A model generated the notes under the pieces. It had not been told where the DNA came from, searched no databases, and worked only from the letters and a program-made list of their open reading frames with translations. Positions 27,601-38,420 of a stretch of DNA of 64,000 nt are shown here, in pieces. The DNA comes from Lentzea flava (lineage in GTDB: Bacteria; Actinomycetota; Actinomycetes; Mycobacteriales; Pseudonocardiaceae), in NCBI RefSeq assembly GCF_014648475.1, contig NZ_BMRE01000003.1:248001-312000 (forward strand), written 5' to 3'. Position 1 is the first letter of the stretch; every line of letters begins with the position of its first letter. The translations under genes and the position numbers were made by a program.

Positions 27601-30600
27601 CTGTTCCAGCGCGCTGACCTCGAGCCTGCGGTCGAACGTGAAGCAGCTCTGCGCCACGTAGTGCCCGGCGTCGCCCGCGAGCTCGGCCTGGAAGTACAGA
27701 CCGCGCTGCAACGGCGTGACCGGCGCGGTCCTGCGCGCGGTCGCCGAGGCGTCCGCGATCCGTTCCAGCGCGAGCAACCAGCGCGCCGCGATCTCGTCGC
27801 TCACCTCCTCGGTCAGCGCGAACGTCGCACGCAGGCAGCCGCTCGGGTCGAGCCACGCGTTGACCTCGACGGCGTACGGGCTGGGCAGCGGGCAGTCGAC
27901 GTGCAGCGCCTGCGACTCGCTGCCCCGGCCCAGGTAGTTGAACAGCACCTGCGGCCGCGGCAGCGCCGCCAGCACCGGCGCGGTCTGCGGGTTGAGGTAC
28001 CGCAGCTGGCCGTAGCCGACGTGCGCTTCCTCGTCCGGCTGGCGTTCGGTGAGCTCGCGGGCGGCCTCGACCGGGTCGGTGTGCGGGCTGAGCCGCACCG
28101 GCGCGATCGACGTGAACCAGCCGACCGTGCGGGTGTAGTCGTGGTGCTCCCGCACCGGGACGCGGCCGTGGCGTTCGAGGTCGATCACCAGATCCGACGG
28201 CGTGCCCTGGGTTTCGGTCAACGCCGTGCGCAACGCGCCGCACAGCAGCTCGGTGAGCCCCAGGCCGAGCGCGGCCGGGGCGGTGTGCACGACGCGGTCG
28301 GTGATCGCGGCCGACAGGGTGACGGTGACCTCGCGCAGGTCGCCGAGCTCTGGCGTGAGCACCGGTGCGTCCAGCACCTCGACCCAGCGCCGCAGGTCGC
28401 CGCCGGACTGGGCGTCCAGCGCGAGGGCGGCGGCGTAGGCCGGGAACGGGGTGGTCGTCGGGGCGGGCTCTTCGCCGCGCATGGCCGCCGCCATGTCGTC
28501 GAGGAGGATCAGCCACGAGACGGCGTCGACGGCGAGGTGATGGACCACCGCGACCAGCGTCTTCGTGGACTCCAGCCAGGTGAACGCCGCCATGACACCG
28601 GCCTCGGGGTCGAGCCGGGAGGCGGCCTCGTTCGCCGCGAGCTCGGCGTCGTCAACTCCGCTGCAGACCTGGGGGGCCTGCGAATCGGGATCGATTCCGA
28701 GCGTCCACACGCCGTGCGTGACCGTCAGCCGCATCCGCAGGGCCGCATGAGCCTTCACCACGGCGTTCGCGGCCCGCTCCGCCTCGGCCAGGCTCGCGCA
28801 CGGCAGCTGCCGCGCCTGAGCGAACCGCCGAAGATCCCCGCCGATCTCCCGCTGCCGCAACACGATCGGCGTCGGCACGACCGGCCCGTCCTGCCGCTCC
28901 ACCGGAGCCACCACGACAGGAGCCGGGGCAACACCGAACTTCGCCGCCAAAGCCCGCGGCGTCTTGCACAGGAACAGGTCCCTGGGCGCGAACCGCACCC
29001 CGAGCGCCCGCGCCCGGTTCACCACGCCGATCGCGATGATGCTGTCCCCGCCGGCCGCGAAGAAGTCCGTGTCAGCGTCCACAGAGGACCCCGGCAGCGC
29101 GGCCGCGAACACCTCCACCAGCGCCGCCAGCGCCGGAGCCTCGGACCCGACCGGCAGCGGCGCGTCGTCCTGCGCACGAGCGCGCTCGGCCAGTGCCCTG
29201 CGGTCGAGCTTGCCGTTCACGGTCAGCGGCAACGCGTCCAGCGGAATCACCCGCTGCGGCACCATGTGCACCGGCAGCTTGGCGCCCAGAGCGGCCGGGA
29301 TGTCGACCGACGGCGTGCCCACGACGTGGGCCACGAGGTGGTCGGCGCTGTCCGCCACCGTCACCGCCACGTCGACGACGCCAGGGATCTCCAGGATCGC
29401 CGACTCCACCTCGCCGAGCTCGATGCGGAAACCCTTCAGCTGCACCTGGAGGTCGGCGCGGCCGAGGAACTCCAGCTCGCCGTCGAGGTTGCGCCGAGCC
29501 AGGTCGCCCGAGTGGTACATGCGCGAACCGTTGCCCGCGAACGGGTCCGCGACGAACCGCGACGCCGTCAGACCGGGACGGCCGTTGTAGCCGAGCGTCA
29601 CCTGCGGGCCCGCTACGTAGATCGTGCCGACCTGGCCCGGCGGCACCGGGCGGAGCCGGTCGTCGAGCAGATAGCACCACAGACCCGCGATCGGCCCGCC
29701 GATCGGGCTGACGTCCAGACCGAAGTCGCGGTCTTCCAGCAGCCGGTAGGTGGTGTGGACGGTGGTCTCGGTGATGCCGTACATGTTGACCAGCTCTGGC
29801 CGGCCGGTGCCGTACCGCGCGACCCACCCGCGCAGACGGCCCAGGTCGAGCGCCTCACCGGCGAAGATCACCCGGCGCAGCGCGGTCAGCGGCACAGGAG
29901 CGTTCAGGTCGGCGTCGATGAACTGGTAGAACGCCGACGGCGTCTGGCACAGGACCGTGACGTTCCGGTCGAGCACCAGCTTGCGGAAGTCCACCGGCGA
30001 CCGCGTCAGGCTGTGCTCGGGCACGATCAGCTGACCGCCGTGGGTGAGCGCGCCCCACAGCTCCCACACCGCCACGTCGAACGAGTAGGTGTGGAACTGG
30101 GTCCACACGTCGGAGGGTCCGAACTCCATCTCCGGCGCGGTGTTGACCAGCAGCGAGACCACGTTCTCGTGCGACACCACGACGCCCTTGGGGCGGCCGG
30201 TCGAACCGGACGTGTAGATCATGTACGCCGGGTGCCGCCAGTCGCTCGCCGGCTCGACGAACGAGCCGGGCACCACGTCGTCCGTGCACAGCACCTGAGC
30301 CGGCACCCCGGCGCGCGCGAGCATCGCCGAGAAGCGTTCCTGCTGGCCCGGTTCGACCAACGCGACCTGAGGCGCGGCGTCCGCCAGGACGAACTCCAGC
30401 CGGTCGTCCGGGTAGGCGAGGTCCAGCGGCACGTACGCGGCACCCGCCGACACGACCGCGATCAGCGCGGTGACCTGCTCCAGCGACCGCGGCAGCGCGA
30501 CGGCGACCCGCGTGTGCGGACCGACACCGCAAGCCTGCAACGTCGCCGCCATCCTGGTCTTGGCCTCCGCCAGCTCGGCGTAGGTCATCGACTCGGACGT

Positions 30601-33600
30601 GCCGTCGAGGCGGCAGAACGTCACGGCGGTCGCGGCCGGGTCGCGCAGTGCCGCGCGGTCGAAGAGCTGCGCGAGCGTCACCGGCTCGATGTCCGCCCCG
30701 GCACGGGTGTCCGTCAGCGCGGGCGCCGGGATCCGGGAACCGGTCAGCAGAGCCGTCAGCGTGTCGGCGAACGCGCGCACGATCCGTCGCGCGCCGGTCT
30801 CCCGCACCACGAGGGTGTCGTAGATCAGGTTGAACCGCAGCGTGCCGTCGTGGCGGCGCTGGACCTCGACCGTCAACGGGTAGTGCGGCGCGCCCTCGTT
30901 CACGACGTCGGCGATCTCGAAACCGGCCGAGGAGAACTGGGACACGTCCAGCGCGATGTCGAACACGACCAGGGTGTCGAACGCCGCCTGCCGCCCGATC
31001 CGCGTCAGCGACACGTGCTGGTGCGGCAGCACGGCGGTCTGGTGCCGCTGTACCGAAGCCAGCAACTCGCCGGACGTGGTGGTGTCGGACCACTTGGCGC
31101 GCACCGGAATCGTGTTGATGAACAGCCCGACCATGGAGTCGATGCCGGGCACGTCGGCGTCGCGGCCGGACACCGTCGAGCCGAACACGACGTCCTGGCG
31201 TTCGAGGATCGCGCCGAGCGTCACGCCCCACGCGCTGTGCACGGCAACGCTCAAGGACACGCCGGCCGCCCGGAGCATGTCGTCGAAACCGGCAGGTGCG
31301 TCGACCGCCGTGTCCGCGAACCGTTCCGACGGCTGATGACCCTCCACGACCAGCGACGGACCGGGCAGTCCTTCGAGTTCCGCGGCCCAGACGCGGTCGC
31401 TTTCCGCCGGGTCGCTGCGAACCAGCCAGCGCACGTAGTCGGCGTAGCTGCCGCGAGCGTGCACCGAACCCGGCGCGTCGTACTCGGCGAGCAGCGCGCG
31501 CAGCATCGGCGGCACCGACCAGCCGTCCGCGATGATGTGGTGCACGGTCTGCACCAGCACGTAGCGGCCCGGCGCGGTGCGGATCAGCGTGAAGCGCATC
31601 AACGGCCCGCGCGCGAGGTCGAACCCGGCGGCGCGGTCCCGCTCGGCGAACTCCAGCACCTCCTCGTCGGTCATGCCCTGACCGTCCACAGTGGAGAACT
31701 CCGGCCGGACGCCGGACTCCAGCACGGAGACGACCCGGCCGTCGGGCAGGCTGACGAAGCGAGCGGCGAGGTTCGGGAAGAGTTCCAGCAGACGCGTGGC
31801 GGCCGCTTCGAGCCTGCGGGCGTCCACGGATCCGGTGAGCGTCAGCAGCTGCTGCTCGACGTACCGGTGCGCAGACTCGTCGTCGAACACCGAGTGGAAG
31901 TACATGCCCTCCTGCAACGGCGTCAGCGGCAGCACGTCCCGCAACGCCAGGCTGTCGAGCGCATCGACGTCGGCCTGGGTGAGCGGCACCAGGTCGAAGT
32001 CGCTGGGGGAGTGCCCGCCGCGGGTCAACGCGGCCAGGCCCTCCAGCGCCTCGACGAAGTAGGAGCCGATCTTCGCGATGTCGGTCTCGCTGAAGACGCC
32101 GGACGGCCACGAGATGACCGTGACGAGCTCCAGTTCGCCGTCGGCACCGGGTTCGGCGGAGGCGTTGAACTCCAACGCGCGCGGCAGCCGCATCGCCGGG
32201 TCGCGCTTCTCGCCGAGCTGGCCCGCGTTCTCCGCGAGCTGCCAGTCGCCGGTGGTGCCACCGCTGAACCGGCCCAGGTAGTTGAACAACACCTGCGGAC
32301 GCGGCGAGTCGAACTCCCAGCCCCCCAGGTACTTCAGCGCACCGTACGAGACACCGTTGCTCGGCACCCGCGCGAGGTCTTCCTTGACCCGCTTCAACGC
32401 GACGGCCAGGTCGTCGTCAGCACCCGGATCGACGGTGACCGGGAACAACGTCGTGAACCAGCCGACCGTGCGGGACAGGTCCGGGTCGAGCGGTACGAAC
32501 CGGCCCTCGCGGCCGTGCCCCTCCAGCTCGATGTGCGCGAACGTCTGGTCCTGGCCGTTGTCGCGGCGCCACTTCGCGAGCGCGACCGCGAGACCGGTCA
32601 GCAGCACGTCGTTGACCTTGGCGTGGAACAGCGCGGGCACGTCACCGAGCAGCGCGGCCGTGGCCCTCGCGCCGACGGTGAACGTGCGCGTCCGTTCTGC
32701 CGCAACGACGTCCTCGTCGGTGAGCTCACGCCGGCCGAGCAGCTGGTCCACTCCCGGCAGCGCGCGCTGGTAGTAACCGAGGTCCGCCGAGAAGTCGGCC
32801 TTCTCCAGCAGCTGGGTCCAGCGGCGGAACGACGTCCCGACTCCCCGGAGCTCGACGGGCTCACCTGAGGAGATCTGCTGCCACGCCTGAGCGAGATCGT
32901 CGAACAGGATCCGCCACGACACACCGTCGATCACCACGTGGTGGATCACGATGACGAGCTGCCGCGCTGCGGACCGCCACACCGCCCGCAGCATGACGCC
33001 CTCGTCCGGGTTCAGGCCCTCGGTCGCCGCGGCGACGCACTCCTCGACCGGTGCGTTGCTCTCCCCCCACAACGCGGCGCCGTTCGCGGGGATGTCGAAC
33101 GACCAGCGCTCACCACGAACCAGCCTGGCCCGCAGCATGTCGTGCCGCTCGACCACGGCGTCGAGGATCGCCGTGAGCGCCTCGCCGGTCAGCGCGGCCG
33201 GGGTGTTGACCACGACCGACTGCACGAACCCGTCGATCGCGTCCGTCGTCTCACCGAGCCACTGCACGATCGGCAGACCCGCCACCGGCCCGATCGGGAC
33301 GTCGTCGTGGTCGACAGCCGAGGCACCGTCGAGCGACGCGACGGCGGCCAGCGCACGCGGAGTCCGGTTGACGAAGATCTGGGTGGCCGTGACGAAGATG
33401 CCCTCCGCCCGCAACGCCGACAGCAGCGAGATCGCGAGGATGCTGTCCCCGCCCAGCTCGAAGAAGTCCTGGTCGGCGCCGACCTGCTCGACCCGCAGCA
33501 CCGACGCGGCGGCGGTGCAGATCGCGGCCTCGACGTCGTTGGCGGCCGTGGTGACCGGCCCGGTCTCGACGACGGGCTCCGGCAGCGCGCGGCGGTCCAG

Positions 33601-35442
33601 CTTCCCGTTGGGGGTCAACGGGAACTCCGGCATCACCACGATGTGCGCGGGCACCATGTACTCGACGAGGTGTTCGGAGGCCCACTGCTTCACGGCGTCC
33701 GCGGTCAGGCCCTCGTCGGCGGGCACGACGTACCCGACGAGGTAGTTGCCGCCCGCGGAGTTCTTCTTGACCAGCACACAGGTGTGGCGGATCCGCGGGT
33801 GCTCGGCGAGCGCGACCTCGACGTCCTCCAGCTCCAGCCGCATGCCGCGGATCTTGACCTGGTTGTCGACGCGGCCGAGGAAGTCGAGCGACCCGTCCGG
33901 CGCGAAGCGGGCCAGGTCGCCGGTGCGGTAGAGGCGCGACCCGTCGGACGCGAACGGGTTGGCGACGAACCGCGACGCCGTCAGGCCGGGAGCGTTCACA
34001 TAACCGCGGCCCAGCAGGAAACCACCGATGTACAGCTCGCCGCCGACACCGGGCGGGCACGGCCGCAGCCGGTCGTCGAGCACGTACAGGTCGGTGTTCG
34101 GGTTGGCCTTGCCGATCGACGTCGACAACCGCTCCGCCTCGCCGCGGTAGATCACGTGCGAGACGCCGATCGTGGTCTCGGCCGGGCCGTAACCGTGGTA
34201 CATCGGGATGTCGAGCTGCGTGCGGAACCGGTCGTACAGCTCGGGCGTGAGCACCTCGCCGCCGCACCACACGTGCCGCAGGCTGTCCAGCTCGCCGTCG
34301 CCCGCGATGGTCAGCAGCACGTCGAGCATCGACGACACCAGGTACACGAACGTCACGCGGTGGCGGGCGATCGTGTGCAGCAGGTGATGCGGGTCGCGCT
34401 CGCCGCCGGACCGCACGACGACGGTCCGCCCGCCGCACACCAGCGGCAGGAAGATCTCGTTGATGGAGATGTCGAACGACAGCGGCGCCTTGAACAGCGA
34501 CGCGTCGGACTGTCCGAAGTGGAGGATCTGGTGCACCTGCCACAGCAGGCGTTCGCTGATCGCCTCGTGCCGGATCATCGCGCCCTTGGGGCGGCCGGTC
34601 GACCCGGACGTGAACATCACGTACGCGAGCTGCCCGCCGACGATCGTGACGTCCACGGGGTCGGCTGAGTACGCCTCGAAGCCCCAGGAGGCGAGGTCGA
34701 CGGGCACGGCCTCCGGCTCACCGTCCAGACCGGAGCCGAGGAGCAGGACGACTTGGGCGTCGGTGATCACGGACTCCCGGCGGGACGCCGGCCACTGCGG
34801 GTCCAGCGGTACGAACGCGCCACCGGTCTGCAGCACGGCGAGCAGGCTGATCACCATCTCGGCCGAGCGGGGCAGCGAGATGCCGACGACCTGCTCGGTC
34901 CGCAGGCCTCGCTCGACCAGGTGGCGGGCCAGCTGGTTGGAACGGGCGAGCACCTCGCCGTAGGTGAGGGCGCGGTCACCGTCGTTGATCGCGACGGCGT
35001 CCGGGCGCAGCGCGGCCTGCTCGCGGAACAGCTCGACGATGCTGGGCCGGTCGCGCGGGAACTCGTTGTCGTTCCAGCGGGCCAGCTCCGCCAGCCGCTC
35101 GTCGAGGGTCTGCGCGGTGATCGTCCCGATGGCGCGGTTCGGGAACTCGGCGAGGTCGTCCAGCGCCCGCTGGGCCGCGGCCGCGTCGACGCCGTCTGGC
35201 AGCGGAATGGCCCAGCCGTCCGGAGTTTCGGTGACGTCGACCTGCTGGCCCTTGTCCGCCCAGACGAGCAGGTCGCCGAAAAGCGTTGCAGGCGTGAGCT
35301 CGAGACCGTCGACCTCGAAACCGGGGTTCGCCCAGTGCGTCAGCGCCACGGCACTCGCGACGGCGATGGTCCGCTGGGGGTACTCACCGGCACGGCGCCG
35401 AACAGAGGCGATCCGATCGGACGAAAGCAGCACCAGTTCCAT
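24679..35442 (-). CDS. Trimodular NRPS, coelichelin-synthetase (CchH) architecture
   Basis: A 3,587-residue synthetase with the order A1-PCP-E-C-A2-PCP-E-C-A3-PCP and no thioesterase. Approximate spans: A1 135-620, PCP 635-705 (Ser667), E 715-1145, C 1165-1590, A2 1590-2085, PCP 2100-2170 (Ser2134), E 2180-2560, C 2570-2985, A3 3000-3495, PCP 3510-3580 (Ser3548). By-eye specificity codes: A1 DINSWGGIGK, near the N5-acyl-N5-hydroxyornithine type; A2 DVWSIAMVHK, unclear but near Thr; A3 DMETLGLINK, one residue from the N5-hydroxyornithine code. E domains imply two D residues. The first 130 residues look like a C-domain remnant and linker. The neighbours are an uptake system, exporter halves and an esterase. 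It starts directly at an iron box. Confidence 0.93.
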   Translation of the reverse strand: MELVLLSSDRIASVRRRAGEYPQRTIAVASAVALTHWANPGFEVDGLELTPATLFGDLLVWADKGQQVDVTETPDGWAIPLPDGVDAAAAQRALDDLAEFPNRAIGTITAQTLDERLAELARWNDNEFPRDRPSIVELFREQAALRPDAVAINDGDRALTYGEVLARSNQLARHLVERGLRTEQVVGISLPRSAEMVISLLAVLQTGGAFVPLDPQWPASRRESVITDAQVVLLLGSGLDGEPEAVPVDLASWGFEAYSADPVDVTIVGGQLAYVMFTSGSTGRPKGAMIRHEAISERLLWQVHQILHFGQSDASLFKAPLSFDISINEIFLPLVCGGRTVVVRSGGERDPHHLLHTIARHRVTFVYLVSSMLDVLLTIAGDGELDSLRHVWCGGEVLTPELYDRFRTQLDIPMYHGYGPAETTIGVSHVIYRGEAERLSTSIGKANPNTDLYVLDDRLRPCPPGVGGELYIGGFLLGRGYVNAPGLTASRFVANPFASDGSRLYRTGDLARFAPDGSLDFLGRVDNQVKIRGMRLELEDVEVALAEHPRIRHTCVLVKKNSAGGNYLVGYVVPADEGLTADAVKQWASEHLVEYMVPAHIVVMPEFPLTPNGKLDRRALPEPVVETGPVTTAANDVEAAICTAAASVLRVEQVGADQDFFELGGDSILAISLLSALRAEGIFVTATQIFVNRTPRALAAVASLDGASAVDHDDVPIGPVAGLPIVQWLGETTDAIDGFVQSVVVNTPAALTGEALTAILDAVVERHDMLRARLVRGERWSFDIPANGAALWGESNAPVEECVAAATEGLNPDEGVMLRAVWRSAARQLVIVIHHVVIDGVSWRILFDDLAQAWQQISSGEPVELRGVGTSFRRWTQLLEKADFSADLGYYQRALPGVDQLLGRRELTDEDVVAAERTRTFTVGARATAALLGDVPALFHAKVNDVLLTGLAVALAKWRRDNGQDQTFAHIELEGHGREGRFVPLDPDLSRTVGWFTTLFPVTVDPGADDDLAVALKRVKEDLARVPSNGVSYGALKYLGGWEFDSPRPQVLFNYLGRFSGGTTGDWQLAENAGQLGEKRDPAMRLPRALEFNASAEPGADGELELVTVISWPSGVFSETDIAKIGSYFVEALEGLAALTRGGHSPSDFDLVPLTQADVDALDSLALRDVLPLTPLQEGMYFHSVFDDESAHRYVEQQLLTLTGSVDARRLEAAATRLLELFPNLAARFVSLPDGRVVSVLESGVRPEFSTVDGQGMTDEEVLEFAERDRAAGFDLARGPLMRFTLIRTAPGRYVLVQTVHHIIADGWSVPPMLRALLAEYDAPGSVHARGSYADYVRWLVRSDPAESDRVWAAELEGLPGPSLVVEGHQPSERFADTAVDAPAGFDDMLRAAGVSLSVAVHSAWGVTLGAILERQDVVFGSTVSGRDADVPGIDSMVGLFINTIPVRAKWSDTTTSGELLASVQRHQTAVLPHQHVSLTRIGRQAAFDTLVVFDIALDVSQFSSAGFEIADVVNEGAPHYPLTVEVQRRHDGTLRFNLIYDTLVVRETGARRIVRAFADTLTALLTGSRIPAPALTDTRAGADIEPVTLAQLFDRAALRDPAATAVTFCRLDGTSESMTYAELAEAKTRMAATLQACGVGPHTRVAVALPRSLEQVTALIAVVSAGAAYVPLDLAYPDDRLEFVLADAAPQVALVEPGQQERFSAMLARAGVPAQVLCTDDVVPGSFVEPASDWRHPAYMIYTSGSTGRPKGVVVSHENVVSLLVNTAPEMEFGPSDVWTQFHTYSFDVAVWELWGALTHGGQLIVPEHSLTRSPVDFRKLVLDRNVTVLCQTPSAFYQFIDADLNAPVPLTALRRVIFAGEALDLGRLRGWVARYGTGRPELVNMYGITETTVHTTYRLLEDRDFGLDVSPIGGPIAGLWCYLLDDRLRPVPPGQVGTIYVAGPQVTLGYNGRPGLTASRFVADPFAGNGSRMYHSGDLARRNLDGELEFLGRADLQVQLKGFRIELGEVESAILEIPGVVDVAVTVADSADHLVAHVVGTPSVDIPAALGAKLPVHMVPQRVIPLDALPLTVNGKLDRRALAERARAQDDAPLPVGSEAPALAALVEVFAAALPGSSVDADTDFFAAGGDSIIAIGVVNRARALGVRFAPRDLFLCKTPRALAAKFGVAPAPVVVAPVERQDGPVVPTPIVLRQREIGGDLRRFAQARQLPCASLAEAERAANAVVKAHAALRMRLTVTHGVWTLGIDPDSQAPQVCSGVDDAELAANEAASRLDPEAGVMAAFTWLESTKTLVAVVHHLAVDAVSWLILLDDMAAAMRGEEPAPTTTPFPAYAAALALDAQSGGDLRRWVEVLDAPVLTPELGDLREVTVTLSAAITDRVVHTAPAALGLGLTELLCGALRTALTETQGTPSDLVIDLERHGRVPVREHHDYTRTVGWFTSIAPVRLSPHTDPVEAARELTERQPDEEAHVGYGQLRYLNPQTAPVLAALPRPQVLFNYLGRGSESQALHVDCPLPSPYAVEVNAWLDPSGCLRATFALTEEVSDEIAARWLLALERIADASATARRTAPVTPLQRGLYFQAELAGDAGHYVAQSCFTFDRRLEVSALEQAMAHVIAKHPVVGAGFESDENGSPVQVLTPGGRVEVSVIDVLNSEAVDAIKNEDRATGFDLKAPPLVRMAVLRLPDGRDALLFSHHLLLWDGWSREIVLRDLFDAYRAILAGDPVDSAPATPSFEDYARALAAKDAGAAERFWARYLADLPGPTLLAGPSASDALPVKILRTLSVEQSDRVREAARAHGVTLNSVVTGALGLLLGSETGRGDAVFGVTVSGREEEATEGIVGVLLNTVPMRVTARPGDSVGQFLAGVQAARVDAMEHEHIGLGEIQRASGQDQLFDSLFVLQNFLDDDTFTEFNAINHITAHDFEDSTHYPFTWVVTPGKQLTVKLEYRPAITAPATAERLFDEYLRILGELAESDGPVGAIRATGPEPQLNAPNDFGTKTVVDLFDEAADRNPDRVALVAHGSTMTFAELRDRSRHLAGVLSGKGIGVETSVAIAVPRSLDWVVALFGILRCGAAYVPLELDHPDERIAAIVEDARPSLIITTTAVAPRIHGELFVLDEPWPDAEPVTTFEPDNPNRLKHAAYTIYTSGSTGKPKGVVTEYAGLTNMLVNHQRRIFEPVLAEHGHRTFRIAHTVSFAFDMSWEELLWLADGHEVHICDEELRRDATGLVEYCLEHKIDVINVTPTYAQQLVAEGLLSGNHKPALVLLGGEAVTPTLWELLAETPGTIGYNLYGPTEYTINTLGVGTFDCVDPVVGVAIDNTDVYVLDPWLRPVPDGVAGELYVSGVGIARGYLGQPGQSAERFVACPWVPGERMYRTGDLVIRRPDGNLLYLGRTDKQVKIRGHRVELGEVEARFAAHPGVKFVAAVAQSDPQVDGAYRLAAYLVLEDGADLPAIAAEVGAGMPDYLRPSHYAAVDAIPLTVNGKADTSALPEARPLGTLVTREDRELTETETVVRELFAEALDLDEDEVGMTSGFTDLGGHSMLAVRLIALLRREFGPVVTIRDLLSLSTPEAIARHVDEH

Positions 35443-35461
35443 GCAGGTGAGCCTAACCTAA
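35443..35461 (-). promoter_or_regulatory. Iron box (IdeR/DmdR1-type) before the NRPS gene
   Basis: On the minus strand the sequence is TTAGGTTAGGCTCACCTGC, 16 of 19 matches to the actinobacterial iron box TTAGGTTAGGCTAACCTAA. It ends one base before the ATG of the NRPS and overlaps the stop of the upstream ABC gene. A metal-loaded DtxR-family repressor would block both transcription and access to the start. No other ribosome-binding site is visible. Confidence 0.75.
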
Positions 35462-37254
35462 CTAGCTGCGGATCCGAATCGCCAAGCGGCCCAAAGTGCC
35501 GCGTAACGCCCGTCACGCGCGACGAGCTCCTCGTGCGTGCCCTGCTCGATCACCCGTCCGGCGTCGAGCACGGCGATGCGGTCGGCCGCGATCGCCTGGG
35601 TCAGCCGGTGTGCGACCAGAAGCGTGGTGCGGCCCCGGCAGGCGGCCAGCGCCGCCCGTTCGAGCGCGGCGGCACCCTGGCTGCCCGCCTCCGCCGTCGA
35701 CTCGTCCAGCACGACGACGGGGGAGCGGCCGAGCACGAGCCTGGCCAGCGCGATCTGGGCGATCTTGGTCACGTCGAGGCGTTCGCCACCCTCGCCCACG
35801 TCGGTCTGCAGGCCCTGGGGAAGCGCTTGCACCCACGCGTCGGCGCCGACCGTGCGCAGCGCGTCCATCAGCTCGTCGTCCGTGGCATCCGGTGCGGCAA
35901 GCCTGAGATCCTCGGCGAGCGGACCGGCGAAGACGTGGGCTTCCTGGGTCAGGATGCTGACCAGCGCGCGGGCACCGGCCTCGTCGACGTCGGCGAGGTT
36001 CGTCTGTCCGATGTGCACGGACCCGGTCAGCGGAGTGCCGGTCCCCGCGACCAGCGCGGCCAGCGTCGTCTTGCCCGCACCGGTCGCGCCGACCAGTGCC
36101 AGCGAGGTGCCCGCGGGGATCTCCAGGTCGATGTCGCGCAGCACGTCGTGCTCGGATTCGGGATAGCGGAAGGAAAGCCCGCGCACCGACACCGCGAGCG
36201 GTGCGGCGTCCGGATCGACCGCGACCGCGCTGCGGACGAGCTCGTCGCCGTCGGACTCGGAGAGCACACCGACGAGTCGCGTGAGTCCGGCACCGGACTT
36301 CTGCGCCTCGTCGAAGAACGCCATGATCAACCCGAGCGGCACGAACAGCTTGTGGAACAACAGGGCCGCGACGGAGACCTGGCCGAGCGAGGACTGCCCG
36401 TTCGTCACGAGGAAGTAGCCGACGACGATGATCAGCCCGAGACCGATGAACTCGGCGCGGTTCTCCCTGCCGATGAACCGGCCGAAGAACCGGAAGACTT
36501 CGATGCCGATGTTGCGCACCCGCCACGACTCGGCGGTCACCCTGTCCCGGAACGCGTTCTCGAGCCGGTAGGCCCGGACGGTGGCGATGCCGTCGAGGCC
36601 GCTGATCAACGCCTGCGCGCGGTCGGCCTGCGCCTCGGACCGGGCGCGGTAGAGAGGCTGCGAGCGAGGCAGGTACCAGTGCAACGCGAAGGCGTACGCA
36701 GGAAGCGCGCACGCACCGGCGACACCGAGCCGCCAGTCGAGGCCGAACATGCCCGCGGTGGCGATGACGACCAGCACGACCGCCGAGAAGATCGTCGGAA
36801 TCGCCGTGCGGAAACCCTTGGAGATGATCGCGACGTCGTCGCCGACGCGGGACAGCACGTCGCCGCGGCCCACCTGCTCGATCCGCGCGCTCGGCATCCC
36901 GAGCACCGCGCGGACGGCGCCTTCCCTCAGCCGCGCCAGCATTTCCGCGCCGAACCGGCCGACGAGGTACGTGGAGACCGCCGTCATCACCGCACCGGAC
37001 AGCGCGGCTACGACCGTCGCGATCCCGATGGACCAGAGGATCGACGCGTCCCGTCCGCCGACGATCCCGTCCACCACGGTGCCCAGCAGGAACACCGGGA
37101 CGATCTGCAGCACCGCCCCGGCCACCGTCGCCAGCACGGTGGCGATCGGCAGGCCGGGAGCGGTGCGGCAGTGGTCGAGCGCCCAGCGAAGGGCCTCCCG
37201 TCCGGTCGCCGTGCGCAGGATGTTCGCGGGCGCGCCAGAGACACTCGTGGTCAC
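35458..37254 (-). CDS. ABC exporter half-transporter with intact Walker motifs, siderophore export
   Basis: A 598-residue half-transporter, GTG start at 37252-37254 with AAAGG upstream. The N-terminal six-helix region includes APGLPIATVLATVAGAVLQI and VFLLGTVVDGIVG. The nucleotide domain has a textbook Walker A, LALVGATGAGKTTLAALVAG, Q-loop ILTQEAHVFAG, Walker B PVVVLDESTAEAG and H-loop LLVAHRLTQ. Its signature is broken: GGERLDVTKIAQIALARLVL replaces LSGGQ. Paired with the 23001-24692 half, one complete composite site and one dead site would form. Such heterodimers flank the NRPS in coelichelin loci (cchG and cchI). It starts 34 bases after the binding-protein stop and ends at the NRPS iron box. 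Confidence 0.87.
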   Translation of the reverse strand: MTTSVSGAPANILRTATGREALRWALDHCRTAPGLPIATVLATVAGAVLQIVPVFLLGTVVDGIVGGRDASILWSIGIATVVAALSGAVMTAVSTYLVGRFGAEMLARLREGAVRAVLGMPSARIEQVGRGDVLSRVGDDVAIISKGFRTAIPTIFSAVVLVVIATAGMFGLDWRLGVAGACALPAYAFALHWYLPRSQPLYRARSEAQADRAQALISGLDGIATVRAYRLENAFRDRVTAESWRVRNIGIEVFRFFGRFIGRENRAEFIGLGLIIVVGYFLVTNGQSSLGQVSVAALLFHKLFVPLGLIMAFFDEAQKSGAGLTRLVGVLSESDGDELVRSAVAVDPDAAPLAVSVRGLSFRYPESEHDVLRDIDLEIPAGTSLALVGATGAGKTTLAALVAGTGTPLTGSVHIGQTNLADVDEAGARALVSILTQEAHVFAGPLAEDLRLAAPDATDDELMDALRTVGADAWVQALPQGLQTDVGEGGERLDVTKIAQIALARLVLGRSPVVVLDESTAEAGSQGAAALERAALAACRGRTTLLVAHRLTQAIAADRIAVLDAGRVIEQGTHEELVARDGRYAALWAAWRFGSAAS

Positions 37255-37288
37255 GAGGGGAGACCTTTCGCAGGGGTGAGAGGGTGGA

Positions 37289-38335
37289 TCAGCCGGCCGA
37301 CTTGGCCGACTTCACCAGCTCGTCGATCGCGTACGGCAGGGACGCGAGGGTGGCCTGCGACATCGCGGCGCCGACGGCGGGGCCCTCGCTGTCGAGGATC
37401 CAGTGGACCTTGCCCGCCTTGACCGCGGGCAGGTTCGCGAAGAGCTGGAAGTTCTTCAGCGACTTCTGGTCCGCCTCGTCCGCGATCACGAAGATGCGGT
37501 CGACGTTCATCAGGTCCATGCGCTCGGGCGACAGCGTCACGTAGAACTTGCCCGCGGCGATCTCGTCGATCTTCGTGTTGCCCTTGAAGCCGATGCCGCT
37601 CACGAGCTGGCCGCGGACGTCAGTGGTGGTGAACGGCGCGACGGCGTCCTTGTACCAGGAGGTGACGACGGCGGTCTCGTTCGCCCAGCCGGGGTTCGCC
37701 TTCTTGGCCTCGGCCATCTTGTCGTCGATCGCCTTGATCATCTTGGCGCCCTCGTCGGCCTTGCCGAGCGCCTTGGCGACCTGCAGCGCGTTGTCCTGCC
37801 ACTTCGCGCTGAACGGCTCCTTCTCCTCCTTGGTGCGGCCGACCGTCGGAGCGATCTTGCTCAGCTTGTCGTACCAGGCCTGATCGGCCTCGGAGTAGAC
37901 CGCGATGATCAGGTCGGGACGCAGCTGCGCGATCTTCTCGTAGTTCGGCTCGGTGTCGCCGTTCTTCATGACGACCTCGGGCTTGGCCGAGCCCCACTTG
38001 TCCTTCACCCAGGCCCACTGGGTGTTGATGTCCGGGGTCTTGCCCTCGGGGTTCGGGTACTGGTCGACCATGCCGACCGGCACGGTGCCGAGCGCGAGCA
38101 TCGTCTGGTCGTCGGTGTAGCCGAGGGAGACGACGCGCTTGGGCGCTTCCTTGATCTCCGTCGTGCCGAAGAAGTGCTCGACCTTGGTCGGGAACGTGCC
38201 ACCGGAGGCGTTGTTCGCGCCAGGCGTGGACGCGGGGGTGGAGGACCCGCACCCGGCGAGGACGCTGGCACCGACCACCACGGCTGCTGCCACAGCGGTC
38301 AATCGCTTCCAGGTCATGGTCGTTCGCTGGCCCAT
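37289..38335 (-). CDS. Ferric-siderophore-binding lipoprotein
   Basis: A 348-residue periplasmic-binding protein of the FepB/FhuD type. The start at 38335 has GAGGTG just upstream; MTWKRL at 38317 is an internal alternative. The signal is VVVGASVLAGC with lipid Cys29. The body has VVSLGYTDDQTMLALGTVPVGMVDQYP, PDLIIAVYSEADQAWYDKLSKI and a C-terminal VHWILDSEGPAVGAAMSQATL, which match siderophore-binding proteins with two lobes joined by a long helix. It delivers the ferric siderophore to the FecCD permeases encoded upstream. Two iron boxes precede it, and it corresponds by position to cchF. Confidence 0.9.
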   Translation of the reverse strand: MGQRTTMTWKRLTAVAAAVVVGASVLAGCGSSTPASTPGANNASGGTFPTKVEHFFGTTEIKEAPKRVVSLGYTDDQTMLALGTVPVGMVDQYPNPEGKTPDINTQWAWVKDKWGSAKPEVVMKNGDTEPNYEKIAQLRPDLIIAVYSEADQAWYDKLSKIAPTVGRTKEEKEPFSAKWQDNALQVAKALGKADEGAKMIKAIDDKMAEAKKANPGWANETAVVTSWYKDAVAPFTTTDVRGQLVSGIGFKGNTKIDEIAAGKFYVTLSPERMDLMNVDRIFVIADEADQKSLKNFQLFANLPAVKAGKVHWILDSEGPAVGAAMSQATLASLPYAIDELVKSAKSAG

Positions 38336-38374
38336 TCGGCACCTCGTTCTTCGCTGCCCACGCGGCGGGGGAGA

Positions 38375-38393
38375 TTAGGACAGGCGAACCTTA
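38375..38393 (-). promoter_or_regulatory. Iron box 1 before the binding-lipoprotein gene
   Basis: TTAGGACAGGCGAACCTTA matches 15 of 19 positions of the iron box. It lies 39 bases upstream of the lipoprotein start and 8 bases from a second box, so tandem binding of a DtxR-family repressor is likely. Confidence 0.65.
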
Positions 38394-38401
38394 TCACCCG
38401 G

Positions 38402-38420
38402 TTAGGGCAGGCTAACCTAG
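38402..38420 (-). promoter_or_regulatory. Iron box 2 before the binding-lipoprotein gene
   Basis: TTAGGGCAGGCTAACCTAG matches 16 of 19 positions of the iron box and overlaps the last codons of the upstream ATPase gene. Together with box 1 it probably makes the lipoprotein, the exporter and possibly downstream genes iron-repressed independently of the uptake promoter. Confidence 0.7.

Noticed and set aside
24130..32868. A very long open frame (about 2,900 codons) on the plus strand, antisense to the NRPS
   Set aside because: It is rich in Arg, His, Gln and Val with no domain signatures and mirrors the NRPS codon pattern, as expected for an antisense frame of a high-GC gene. The minus-strand NRPS is unmistakable.
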